Shown here piece by piece: positions 9,754 to 17,797 of a DNA stretch of 64,000 nucleotides. Under the pieces are notes generated by a model. It was not told where the DNA came from. It did not search any database and saw only the letters and a list, made by a program, of their open reading frames with translations. The translations under genes were made by a program, and so were the position numbers. The number at the start of each line of letters is the position of its first letter. Positions within the stretch are counted from its first letter, which is position 1. Source of the DNA: Streptomyces clavuligerus (GTDB taxonomy: Bacteria; Actinomycetota; Actinomycetes; Streptomycetales; Streptomycetaceae); contig NZ_CP027858.1 of assembly GCF_005519465.1 (NCBI RefSeq), positions 4,774,001 to 4,838,000 of the forward strand. The letters are read 5' to 3'.

Positions 9754-11483
9754 GCGGCCTCGGCCTCCGTCAGCTGCGAGAGCACGATCTCGCGGTAGGT
9801 CTCGTTCCCGGCCATCAGTTCACGGTGGGTGCCGGTGCCCACCACCCGTCCCTCGTCCAGGACGACGATCCGGTCCGCCTCCCGGATGGTGGACACCCGC
9901 TGGGCGACGATCACCACGGTCGCCTCGGCGGTCTCCGCGGCGAGGGCGGAGCGCAGCGCCGCGTCCGTGGCGTAGTCGAGCGCCGAGAAGGAGTCGTCGA
10001 AGAGATAGATCTCCGGCCGCTGCACCAGCGTCCGCGCGATCGCGAGCCGCTGCCGCTGACCGCCGGAGACATTGGTCCCGCCCTGGGCGATCGGCGCGTT
10101 CAGCCCGGCGTCCAGCTCCCGGACGAAGTCGGCCGCCTGCGCGACCTCCAGGGCGTGCCACAGCTCCTCGTCGTCGGCGTCGGGACGGCCGTAGCGGAGG
10201 TTGGTGGCCACGGTTCCGGAGAAGAGGTACGGCTTCTGCGGGACGAGCCCCACGGTCCGCGCCAGCAGATCCGGATCGAGGTCGCGGACATCCGCCCCGT
10301 CGACGAGGACGGCGCCGTCCGTGACGTCGAAGAGCCGGGGCACGAGCCCCAGCAGGGTGGACTTCCCGCTTCCGGTGGAGCCGATAACCGCGGTGGTCTC
10401 CCCGGGGCGGGCCACCAGGCCGATGGAGCGCAGGACGGACTCCTCGGCCCCCGGGTAGCTGAAGTCGACGTCCCGGATCTCCAGGTGCCCGTGGCGCGAC
10501 AGCTCGCGCACCGGCTCCGCGGGCGGCGCCACGCTGGACGGGGTGTCCAGCACCTCCTGGATGCGCTCGGCGCAGACCTCGGCGCGCGGCACCATCATGA
10601 ACATGAACGTGGCCATCATCACGGCCATCACGATCTGCATCAGATAGGCGAGGAACGCGGTGAGCTGACCGATCTCGATCGCCCCGCTGTCGATCCGGTG
10701 CGCGCCGAACCACACGACGGCCACGGAGGAGACGTTCACCACCGTCAGCACGGTCGGGAACATCAGCGCGGTCAGCCGCCCGGTGCCGAGCGCCACCTCG
10801 GTCAGATCGGTGTTGGCCGCGCGGAAACGCTCCTGCTCGTAGCCGTCGCGGACGAAGGCCCGGATGACCCGGTTACCGGTGATCTGCTCCCGGAGCACCC
10901 GGTTCACGGTGTCGAGACGTTCCTGCATGGCGCGGAAGAGGGGCCGCATCCTGAGCACGAGGAGCGTGACCGCGATGCCCAGCACCGGGACCACGGCGAG
11001 CAGCACGGTGGAGAGCGCCACGTCCTGCCCGAGCGCCATCACGATGCCGCCGACGCACATGATCGGCGCGGAGACCATCAGGGTGAAGGACATCAGGACC
11101 AGCGTCTGGACCTGGAGCACGTCATTGGTGGTACGGGTGATCAGCGACGGCGCCCCGAAGTGCCCGACCTCCCGGGCGGAGAAGCTCTGCACCCGGTCGA
11201 AGACGGCGGTCCGGACGTCCCGGCCGAGGGCGGCGGCGGTGCGGGCGCCGTAGTAGACGGCGCCGATGTTGCAGACCACCTGCACCAGACTGATGCCGAT
11301 CATGACGGCACCCAGCCGCATGATCTCGCCGGTGTCGCCCCGGACCACACCCTTGTCGATGATGTCGGCGTTCAGATTGGGCAGGTAGAGCGTGGCGCTG
11401 GTCTGGAGGAGCTGGAGGACGACCAGCAGGGTGATCGGTTGTCTGTACGGGGCGAGATGGCTCCGCAGGAGTTGTATCAGCAC
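9750..11483 (-). CDS. ABC exporter half-transporter (subunit 1)
   Basis: This 577-residue type I exporter subunit has six membrane helices followed by an ATPase domain with Walker A GSTGSGKSTL and a canonical VSGGQRQR signature. The residue after Walker B is Asp (YLFDDSFSALD), so the catalytic glutamate is replaced. With the partner's intact Glu and variant signature, this indicates a heterodimer with one degenerate ATP site. I chose GTG 11483 because family members start at M-L-I-Q-L-L and a GAGAGA lies 6 nt upstream; the open frame extends to 11537. First gene of a two-gene operon. Confidence 0.88.
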   Translation of the reverse strand: MLIQLLRSHLAPYRQPITLLVVLQLLQTSATLYLPNLNADIIDKGVVRGDTGEIMRLGAVMIGISLVQVVCNIGAVYYGARTAAALGRDVRTAVFDRVQSFSAREVGHFGAPSLITRTTNDVLQVQTLVLMSFTLMVSAPIMCVGGIVMALGQDVALSTVLLAVVPVLGIAVTLLVLRMRPLFRAMQERLDTVNRVLREQITGNRVIRAFVRDGYEQERFRAANTDLTEVALGTGRLTALMFPTVLTVVNVSSVAVVWFGAHRIDSGAIEIGQLTAFLAYLMQIVMAVMMATFMFMMVPRAEVCAERIQEVLDTPSSVAPPAEPVRELSRHGHLEIRDVDFSYPGAEESVLRSIGLVARPGETTAVIGSTGSGKSTLLGLVPRLFDVTDGAVLVDGADVRDLDPDLLARTVGLVPQKPYLFSGTVATNLRYGRPDADDEELWHALEVAQAADFVRELDAGLNAPIAQGGTNVSGGQRQRLAIARTLVQRPEIYLFDDSFSALDYATDAALRSALAAETAEATVVIVAQRVSTIREADRIVVLDEGRVVGTGTHRELMAGNETYREIVLSQLTEAEAA

Positions 11484-11843
11484 GCGCTGTCTCTCGGGCT
11501 CGACGAAGAGGGGGGATGGACGAGGGGGACATCCCATCTTGCGTCACGCGGGCCACCGAGCCCCAAGGATTTGTTACAAGGGGTGGTCAAGAACGGGGGC
11601 TCCGGCACCCGCCCCACCGGGCGAGTGAGCCACACCACCCGCACCCCGTCCCGGCGCGGACGGTCGCCTTGGCCCGGGACGGTTCCGGCGGGGGCGTGTG
11701 GCTGCCGGGAGCGGAGCGCGGGCCCCCGCCTCTTGGGCCGGGCGTTTGCCTCGACCCTGCGGGCGAGTGAGCCGAAGGGGTGCCGCGGGTGCCGAAAGCG
11801 GAGAGCGCGCGCAGGCCGTGAGGAACGAGCGGCCGAGCACGGT
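11484..11843. other. Gene-free GC-rich gap
   Basis: No credible gene is seen between the ABC operon and the FGGY kinase. The stretch holds scattered copies of GCGAGTGAGCC (about 11619 and 11761) and palindromic GC runs. Several frames are open, but the translations are low-complexity and without ribosome sites. It continues into a 57-bp repeat. Confidence 0.5.
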
Positions 11844-11973
11844 CGACCGTCGGCGCACGCTCTGGCACCCGGAGGCGAACCGAGCCACAAAAAAAGGGGG
11901 CGACCGTCGGCGCACGCTCTGGCACCCCGGAGGCGAACCGAGCCACAAAAGACAGAGAACCGAGCCACAAAAA
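11844..11973. repeat. 57-bp tandem repeat with A-tracts
   Basis: Copy 1 (11844-11900) and copy 2 (starting 11901) share CGACCGTCGGCGCACGCTCT and continue through GGCACCC(C)GGAGGCGAACCGAGCCACAAAA. A third partial copy of the 3' end, GAACCGAGCCACAAAAA, is at 11957-11973. The A-tracts after each copy are striking in this background; on the minus strand they read as T-tracts ahead of the element, just downstream of the FGGY kinase stop. Confidence 0.8.
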
Positions 11974-11981
11974 GATCAGTA

Positions 11982-13418
11982 TCAGTAGCCGAAGGCGCCG
12001 GGGTGGAGCTGGTCGCGGGTGGCGGCGTACTGCTGGCGGATGGCGTGGCCCACGGCGGCGGTGTCGCCGGGGTCGAGGATCTGGAGGGCGGGTTCCGGCC
12101 AGTGGGGCGGGGCGGCGGGGGACAGGGTTCCGTGGGCGACGCCGAGCGCCCAAGCGGCCTGGCGGGCGGCGCCGAGGGCGGTGTAGTCGGCGGGCTGTGG
12201 CACCACGACCTGGGTGCCGAAGATCCCGGGTGCGACGGCCTGCACGGCGGGCAGTCCGGCGCTCGCGCCGAGCAGGAAGACCCGGCGGACGTCGACGCCG
12301 CGTCCGCGCAGCACGTCGAGCGCGTCGGCGAGCGAGCAGAGCATCCCCTCGAAGGCGGCCCGCGCCAGGTGCTCGGGCTTCATCGACTCCCGGCGCAGCC
12401 CGCTGAGGGTGCCCGCGGTGTGCGGCAGCCGGGGGGTGCGCTCGCCCTCCAGATAGGGCAGGAGCACCAGTCCGCAGGAGCCGGGGGTGGACTTCAGCGC
12501 GAGGCCGGAGAGGGTGTCCAGATCGTCGACGCCCAGCATCTCGGCGGTGCCGCGCAGCACCCGTACCGCGTTCAGTGTGTGGACGACGGGCAGGTGGAGC
12601 CCGGTGGCGTCGGCGTACGAGGTGATCATCCCGTGGGGGTCGGCGAGTGCCTCGTGGTGGACGGCCATGACGGAGCCGGTGGCGCCGAGGGAGATCACCG
12701 CGTCCCCGGGGCGTACGCCGAGCCCGAGGGCGGCCGCCATGGTCTCGCCGGTCCCGGCGGAGATCAGCAGTCCTTCGGGGGTGGTGCCGGCGGCGTCGGC
12801 GGGGCCGAGCACCTCCGGCAGGGCGCACTGGTGGCCGAGGGCCAGTTCGACGAGGTCGGGCCGGTAGCCGCCGGTCCCCGCGGACCAGTACCCGGTCCCG
12901 GAGGCGCTGCCCCGGTCGGTGGTCCTGCGCGGCGGGCGGCCGAGGAGCTGCCACACCAGCCAGTCGTGCGGCTGGAGCACGGCGGCGACGCGGCGGGCTG
13001 CCTGGGGCTCGGTCCGGGCCAGCCAGCGCAGCTTGGCGACGGGGTGGGTGGCCTGCGGCACGGAGCCCACGGCGTGCGCCCAGTACTCGCGCCCGCCCAG
13101 CCCGTCGATCAGATCGGCGGCGGCGACCTGTGCCCGTTTGTCGTTGCCGAGGAGCGCGGGCCGGACGAGCGTGCCCTGCTGGTCGAGCGGGACGAGGCCC
13201 TGCTGCGCGCAGACCCCGATGGCCTGGACCCCTTCGAGCAGGCCCCCGGTCGCCGCCTCGCCCAGCGAGAGCAGCCAGGTCTGCGGATCGGCCTCCACGG
13301 CTTTGGGGTCCACGGCGTGCGGCGCGTAGCCCTGCCGCAGCACCGCGCCCGTGTCGGCGTCACAGACGACGATCTGGGTGAACGCAGATGAACTGTCCAA
13401 GCCGGCGACTATCCCCAT
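11982..13418 (-). CDS. FGGY-family carbohydrate kinase, xylulokinase-like
   Basis: This 478-residue FGGY kinase phosphorylates a sugar or polyol with ATP. The N-terminal phosphate-binding loop GLDSSSAFTQ is seen at residues ~6-15. The C-terminal lobe has the SLGATGSVMAVHH segment, the LLPYLEGERTPRLP stretch typical of xylulokinases and the adenosine loop LLGASAGLPAVQAVA. No xylose isomerase or sugar transporter is adjacent, so D-xylulose as substrate is inferred from family resemblance only. It stands alone on the minus strand. Confidence 0.85.
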   Translation of the reverse strand: MGIVAGLDSSSAFTQIVVCDADTGAVLRQGYAPHAVDPKAVEADPQTWLLSLGEAATGGLLEGVQAIGVCAQQGLVPLDQQGTLVRPALLGNDKRAQVAAADLIDGLGGREYWAHAVGSVPQATHPVAKLRWLARTEPQAARRVAAVLQPHDWLVWQLLGRPPRRTTDRGSASGTGYWSAGTGGYRPDLVELALGHQCALPEVLGPADAAGTTPEGLLISAGTGETMAAALGLGVRPGDAVISLGATGSVMAVHHEALADPHGMITSYADATGLHLPVVHTLNAVRVLRGTAEMLGVDDLDTLSGLALKSTPGSCGLVLLPYLEGERTPRLPHTAGTLSGLRRESMKPEHLARAAFEGMLCSLADALDVLRGRGVDVRRVFLLGASAGLPAVQAVAPGIFGTQVVVPQPADYTALGAARQAAWALGVAHGTLSPAAPPHWPEPALQILDPGDTAAVGHAIRQQYAATRDQLHPGAFGY

Positions 13419-13454
13419 GGAGGGAGATTCTGCCCCACGGGCGGGCCGCCGGTG

Positions 13455-13754
13455 TCAGGTGTTGCTGGTTCCCCAGTCGTCCTCGCCGTTCGTGCCCCGT
13501 TCCCGCAGGGAGCGGACCCGCTCCGCGACGGATTCGGGGACCCGGTCGCCGATCTTGTCGCTCACGGCGTGGAAGGCCCGCCCGGCGAGCTGCCTGCCCT
13601 CCAGCGCGGCGGACTCGGCGGCGTTGCGCACCGCCGGGTTCTGCGAGATCTGCCGGACGCTCTTCCTGAGCTGTTCGTACCGCTCGCGTCCGGCGCGTGT
13701 TCCCAGCACGTACCCGAGAGCGAGCCCGGCGACGAACGTGAGCCTGTACCGCAT
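13455..13754 (-). CDS. Small YtxH-like membrane-anchored protein
   Basis: This 99-residue protein starts with a glycine-containing membrane segment (MRYRLTFVAGLALGYVLGTRAG), followed by a charged helix with ERYEQLRKSVRQISQNPAVR, the usual pattern of YtxH-like small proteins in actinobacteria. Such proteins are sometimes mislabelled protoporphyrinogen oxidase in databases; nothing here suggests an enzyme. ATG 13754 has AGGGTGG about 8 nt upstream. The frame extends upstream to 13847 but that part has no family character. Confidence 0.75.
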   Translation of the reverse strand: MRYRLTFVAGLALGYVLGTRAGRERYEQLRKSVRQISQNPAVRNAAESAALEGRQLAGRAFHAVSDKIGDRVPESVAERVRSLRERGTNGEDDWGTSNT

Positions 13755-13861
13755 GGCGCTGCCACCCTTCGCTTGCGTCCACAGGTGCCCGCCCGCCCGC
13801 TCCGGCGGGTCCGTGATCGTTCTGGACCCTACCGATTGGCGGAGCACCCCCCTGCTTGCGC

Positions 13862-13867
13862 TAATGT
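13862..13867 (+). promoter_or_regulatory. Candidate promoter of the tRNA-Asn pair
   Basis: TAATGT lies about 70 nt ahead of the first tRNA-Asn in a locally AT-richer stretch. A TTGGCG at 13836 is a possible -35, but the 20-nt spacing is long. Confidence 0.3.
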
Positions 13868-13935
13868 ATGTGTCGCAGCGAACGCACGCCCTCCGGGAGC
13901 ATCCCGAGGAGGTACGTTCGGTGCACGCGAGGCAA

Positions 13936-14008
13936 TCCCCTGTAGCTCAATTGGCAGAGCAGCCGGCTGTTAACCGGCAGGTTACTGGTTCGAGTCCAGT
14001 CGGGGGAG
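13936..14008 (+). tRNA. tRNA-Asn (GTT), copy 1
   Basis: This 73-nt cloverleaf has acceptor TCCCCTG/CGGGGGA, D-arm GCTCAATTGGCAGAGC, anticodon stem GCCGG/CCGGC around loop CTGTTAA (anticodon GTT) and T-arm with GGTTCGAGTCC. The discriminator is G and CCA is not encoded. It is followed after 5 nt by a second tRNA-Asn gene. Confidence 0.97.
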
Positions 14009-14013
14009 CGCGA

Positions 14014-14086
14014 TCCCCTGTAGCTCAATTGGCAGAGCATTCGGCTGTTAACCGGAGGGTTGCTGGTTCGAGTCCAGCCGGGGGAG
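14014..14086 (+). tRNA. tRNA-Asn (GTT), copy 2
   Basis: This gene has the same acceptor and D-arm as copy 1. The anticodon stem is TTCGG/CCGGA (one T-G pair) and the variable and T-stem bases differ, while the loop CTGTTAA and all pairings are kept. The offset between copies is 78 bp, indicating a tandem duplication followed by compensated drift. CCA is not encoded. Confidence 0.97.
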
Positions 14087-14097
14087 CGATATGGAAG

Positions 14098-14120
14098 AGG
14101 GCCCCTAGAGGGTCCTTTTT
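14098..14120 (+). terminator. Intrinsic terminator of the tRNA-Asn pair
   Basis: AGGGCCC (14098-14104) pairs with GGGTCCT (14110-14116) across a 5-nt loop and is followed by a T-run to 14120: a classical rho-independent terminator 11 nt after the second tRNA. Confidence 0.85.
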
Positions 14121-14264
14121 CGTATGTTCTGCAGGAGTTCGGGAACCGGGCGGGCCTCCCCGAGGTCTTCTCCCTCAAGCGTTGCCGACCATCCGGAGCA
14201 GGAGATCGTATGAGCGGCTATGCTGCGGCAGACGGCGCGCACAAATGTGCGCGACGCGCCGTTG

Positions 14265-14338
14265 GGGGCGGTAGCTCAGCCGGTTAGAGCAGCGGACTCA
14301 TAATCCGTCGGCCGTGGGTTCGAGTCCCACCCGCCCCA
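14265..14338 (+). tRNA. tRNA with CAT anticodon (elongator Met or Ile2)
   Basis: This 74-nt cloverleaf has acceptor GGGGCGG/CCGCCCC, D-arm GCTCAGCCGGTTAGAGC, anticodon stem GCGGA/TCCGT with loop CTCATAA and T-arm GTGGG/CCCAC. The discriminator is A and CCA is not encoded. A CAT anticodon with a paired first acceptor base excludes initiator tRNA. The G-T closing pair of the anticodon stem resembles the lysidine-modified Ile2 tRNA of E. coli, but sequence alone does not settle Met versus Ile2. Confidence 0.9.
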
Positions 14339-14517
14339 CCCCAGAAAAAACGGTCTGACCAGCAGTTCTGCTGAATCAAGCCAGCCGGTGGAAGGCATCT
14401 TGACGGCCCGGTCGACGCCTTCCCCGGCCCAGGGGCCGTACAGGGGCCGAGACGGGAAGGCGTCCGGGCGATCAGGGCGCGGACCCGCGCCGACAGGGCT
14501 TCATCCTGTGAAGCCGA

Positions 14518-15327
14518 TCACTGGTGATCGTGCTGACTCCGTCGGAGATCCCGCGCTCCCGGGCCTCGCCCCAATGCCGGAGAAACGCCCCGTCGTTTTC
14601 CGTTGCCGCCCTCCCGAGGCGGGGGCTGCCGGTGCAGGAGGGCGGTGACCGGGGCGAGCAGGAGCGCGAACACGTCCCAGCGTGCAGCCGCCGCCTCCCA
14701 GCGGGGCAGGTCCTCCGGACTGCTGAACAACTCGATGCCGGAGGGGAGGAACAGCAGGACGAGGACGCAGAGGGCGAACGCGGAGGCTGCTGCCGCACCA
14801 TTGCCGCGGCCCTGGGTGAAGCGGGCCGTGAGAAGGGCGAGCGCCATCGCGAGGAGGCTGAGCGCCAGTGCGGCGACGGCCGCGTCCGCGTAGGGGAAGA
14901 CGGGACGTTCCGCGGGCGGGAGCGCCTGGTGCACCAGCGCGGCACCGGCGCACCAGGCGACCGTGAGGAGCAGCAGAGCGGATGCGGTCCGCAGAGAACG
15001 CCGCAGCCACCAGGGGGACGGGCACAGGCCGGTGGTCGGCGCGGCCCGGTCCTCCAGGGCGAAGACGGTGCCGACCGCGCCCACCACCGCCGACAGGAAC
15101 AGCAGTGCGGCTGCCGCGCCGGGCACGAGCGACAGGCCGAAGACCGCGGGTACGGCGCAGGAGACGATGCCCACGGCCGCGCCCCACAGCAGCGGCCCGG
15201 TCCGTGCCGCCCGGCGTTCGAAGGGGAGGAGGGCGCGGACCTGTGCCGCGTACCGCCGTCCCGATACAGCCTTCTTCCGCTTCCGTGGAACGGGCCCTGC
15301 CGCCGGTGCTGTTCGAGGAGCGATCAC
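14518..15327 (-). CDS. Multi-pass membrane protein, probable ABC permease
   Basis: This 269-residue hydrophobic protein has about six membrane segments, a basic N-terminus (RKRKKAVSGRRY) and a charged C-terminal tail. It is the last gene of the ECF-sigma/ABC operon. GTG 15327 gives the 4-nt GTGA overlap seen at the other junctions and has AAAGGGG 8 nt upstream; another in-frame GTG is at 15336. No enzyme motif is seen. It probably forms the membrane part of the transporter with the 528-residue protein upstream. Confidence 0.7.
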   Translation of the reverse strand: MIAPRTAPAAGPVPRKRKKAVSGRRYAAQVRALLPFERRAARTGPLLWGAAVGIVSCAVPAVFGLSLVPGAAAALLFLSAVVGAVGTVFALEDRAAPTTGLCPSPWWLRRSLRTASALLLLTVAWCAGAALVHQALPPAERPVFPYADAAVAALALSLLAMALALLTARFTQGRGNGAAAASAFALCVLVLLFLPSGIELFSSPEDLPRWEAAAARWDVFALLLAPVTALLHRQPPPREGGNGKRRGVSPALGRGPGARDLRRSQHDHQ

Positions 15328-16910
15328 GATGCGCACCCCTTTCCGGAGCCGGCGGGTACGGGCACGCCGAGGAGCTCAGCCGCGCGCCGGGCGGTGGTGG
15401 CCGCCGCCGTGAGTTCGTCCCACGACCTCCGGACGCCTCGGGCCACGTCGTCCCGGGGCCGGTCGAGCAGCGCCATGCCCAGGTCCGTCTCCATCCGTCC
15501 GAACTCGGTGGTGCTGAGCGTCCCGGCGAAGCCGACGACGTCGCCGCCGCTGCGCCCGAGTACGGAGCGCAGGGCTCGCTCGGTCATGGGGGCGGCCTGG
15601 CCGGCGAGCCATACGGAGACCACGGCGCGGGCGCCGCACGCGCGGACCGTGCCGCTGGGGGAGGCCGCGTCGAGGGCGGCGCCCTCCCCGGCGACAGCGC
15701 GGTGGGCGAACTCCGTGGCGAAGCCCGCTGTCGCGTCGCTGCCCTGATCGCTGTGGTCGCCCCAGTGGGTTCCCACCACGACGGCGCCCGGGGTACCCGC
15801 GCGCCGGTCGTCCAGCGCCCATTTCCGCAGCATCCCGGCGACGTCGAGGACGACGAGAGGGCCGGTGTCCGGTGAGATGTGCTGGCGTACGACATACCGT
15901 GCGTTCCGGGCCTCCACGGGCAGCGGAGCGAGGATCGCACGGGCGACGGGGGCCCACTGCTCCCGGCGGTCGGTGAAGTCCGGATAGGCGCAGTAGCGCA
16001 CCCCTCCCTCTTCGGCGCACCGCTGCTGCCGCGAGGGCGAGTCCAGGGCCTGTGCTTCCGCCGCACCGTCCCGGGCGTGCTGGAGCTGAAGAGCGCCGAC
16101 AGAGACCGCGCCGACGAGGGCGAGTACCCCGGCCGTACGGACGGCGGCGGATGCCATACCGGCCCGCAGCAGGGCGCCCACGGCGCAGACGGCCACCAGG
16201 AGAAGGACGTAGACGAGATGGGGCCCCGCCGGACGGTCCAGCAGATGGGCGGGCAGCGCGGTCCGCATGTCGTCCTCCTCGGCGGTGGGCAGGAGCCACC
16301 GCCAGGAGGAGGAGTCGGCGATGCCGCCCGCGACGGTGGCGATCGCCGCCACACCCAGGATCAGCGGGCCTGCGGCGACCGCGCGGACGAGGGTGCCGGT
16401 CAGCACGGCCAGCGTGCCGGCGAGCAGGACCACGGCCGGGCTCGTCGCGAGCTCGGCGGGGGAGGGGGAGCCAATGGCTCCGGGCAGCAGCGCCAGCCAG
16501 ACGATCCGTACGGTGACCAGCAGGGCGGCGAGCCCGGCGACGGGCAGCACGGCCAGCAGGTGGGCGGCGGTTCGCTGCCAGGGCGTGAGGACCATGAGGG
16601 CGAACCACGGCTCCGTCTCGTCCCGGGCGGAGCGCAGAACGGCGATGTGGGTACCGAGGAAGACACCGGCGGCCAGTATCAGTAACTGCGTCTGGAGATA
16701 CCTGTCCTGGTCGTGCAGGACCGGGAAGGCGGTGTCGTGGGTGACCGCGGTCTGGTAGATCCACAGCACACAGCACAGAGCCATGGTGCCGAGTACGAGC
16801 GGGTGCCGGATCAGACGGCTCGCCTCCACCACGGCGAGGGACCGTACGGGTCGCGAACCGGTTGCCCGGTGCGCGGAGGCGGGCGGCGCCTCCTGGCGGA
16901 TGGCGCTCAC
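15324..16910 (-). CDS. ABC-2-type permease with large extracellular domain
   Basis: This 528-residue protein has about seven hydrophobic segments in its first 290 residues, then a ~230-residue soluble part with two cysteines close together (QQRCAEEGGVRYC). The topology, with a soluble domain after the membrane block, resembles ABC permeases that export and handle a peptide or protein at the outer face. GTG 16910 overlaps the upstream ATPase stop by 4 nt. No sequence family is recognised with certainty. Confidence 0.7.
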   Translation of the reverse strand: MSAIRQEAPPASAHRATGSRPVRSLAVVEASRLIRHPLVLGTMALCCVLWIYQTAVTHDTAFPVLHDQDRYLQTQLLILAAGVFLGTHIAVLRSARDETEPWFALMVLTPWQRTAAHLLAVLPVAGLAALLVTVRIVWLALLPGAIGSPSPAELATSPAVVLLAGTLAVLTGTLVRAVAAGPLILGVAAIATVAGGIADSSSWRWLLPTAEEDDMRTALPAHLLDRPAGPHLVYVLLLVAVCAVGALLRAGMASAAVRTAGVLALVGAVSVGALQLQHARDGAAEAQALDSPSRQQRCAEEGGVRYCAYPDFTDRREQWAPVARAILAPLPVEARNARYVVRQHISPDTGPLVVLDVAGMLRKWALDDRRAGTPGAVVVGTHWGDHSDQGSDATAGFATEFAHRAVAGEGAALDAASPSGTVRACGARAVVSVWLAGQAAPMTERALRSVLGRSGGDVVGFAGTLSTTEFGRMETDLGMALLDRPRDDVARGVRRSWDELTAAATTARRAAELLGVPVPAGSGKGCAS

Positions 16911-17797
16911 GGGGTGCTGCCTTCCTGGGTGTGGGCGGGCAGGTCCGCGTTGAGCAGCAGGTAGGCGTCCTCAAGGGTGGGCTCGGCGAGCTCGGCGCCG
17001 GGCGGAGGGCTGCCGATGTTGCGGAACGCGCCTGTGCCGGTACGCCAGCCCGCGAGGGCCCGGGGGTCGCGCTCCCCGCTGAACCAGACGGCTCCCCGGG
17101 CGACTTCGCTGAGTTCACGAGGGCTGGAGTCATGGCGCACCCGGCCCCGCCCCATGACGATGACGCGGTGGCAGAGAGCGGCCACGTCCTCGGTCTGGTG
17201 CGTGGACAGGAGGACCGGACGGCGGGCGGCGATGTCGGCGATCAGTTCGCGGAACCTCAGCCGCTGTTCGGGGTCGAGCCCGACCGTGGGTTCGTCGAGG
17301 ATGAGCAGTTCGGGATCGCCGATCAGAGCCGCCGCCAGGGCGACGCGCTGGCGCATCCCGCCGGAGAGAGCCTTGATCTTCTTGCTGCGGTCCTGGCTCA
17401 GGCCGACGGCTTCCAGAACCCGCCGTACCTCGTCATGACGGCCGCGGCGGTCGGTGTGCTCCTTGAGGATCGCCACGTAGTCCACGAACTCGAACGCGGT
17501 GAAGTGATGGTGGAATCCCGGTGTCTGCGGCAGGTAGCCGAGGCGGCGGCGGATGTCCTGCCGCTGGGCGGGCACGCGCGGGTCCCGCCCCAGGACCGTC
17601 ACTTCCCCCTCGGAGGGGATCGAAGCGGTGGCCAGCACGCGCATCAGCGTTGTTTTCCCCGCACCGTTGGGGCCGAGCAGTCCGGTGACACCGGAGCCCA
17701 GGCTCAAGGAGATCCCGTCGAGTGCGTGAGCCTTGCGGTAACGGACCGTTAACCGGTCCACGGAGGTGCCGTCCCCGGCGCCGGGTCGAATGGTCAT
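16907..17797 (-). CDS. ABC transporter ATP-binding protein (TTA codon)
   Basis: This 296-residue ATPase has Walker A GPNGAGKTTL, Q-loop YLPQTPGFHHH, signature LSGGMRQR, Walker B LLILDEPTVGLD and the H-switch STHQTEDV. The C-terminal ~70 residues extend beyond the core domain. Codon 16 (bases 17750-17752 on the plus strand) is TTA, so translation would need the bldA tRNA, a sign of developmental control. ATG 17797 has AAGGAG 8 nt upstream and overlaps the previous gene by 4 nt. It should power the two downstream permeases. Confidence 0.93.
   Translation of the reverse strand: MTIRPGAGDGTSVDRLTVRYRKAHALDGISLSLGSGVTGLLGPNGAGKTTLMRVLATASIPSEGEVTVLGRDPRVPAQRQDIRRRLGYLPQTPGFHHHFTAFEFVDYVAILKEHTDRRGRHDEVRRVLEAVGLSQDRSKKIKALSGGMRQRVALAAALIGDPELLILDEPTVGLDPEQRLRFRELIADIAARRPVLLSTHQTEDVAALCHRVIVMGRGRVRHDSSPRELSEVARGAVWFSGERDPRALAGWRTGTGAFRNIGSPPPGAELAEPTLEDAYLLLNADLPAHTQEGSTP

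Noticed and set aside
11477..11968. Minus-strand frame of 163 codons in the repeat gap
   Set aside because: It consists of the translated 57-bp repeat (ACADGRP twice) plus GC filler, and has no ribosome site.
9741..13391. 1216-codon plus-strand open frame
   Set aside because: Antisense to the ABC exporter and FGGY kinase; those minus-strand frames have full catalytic motifs, this one has none.
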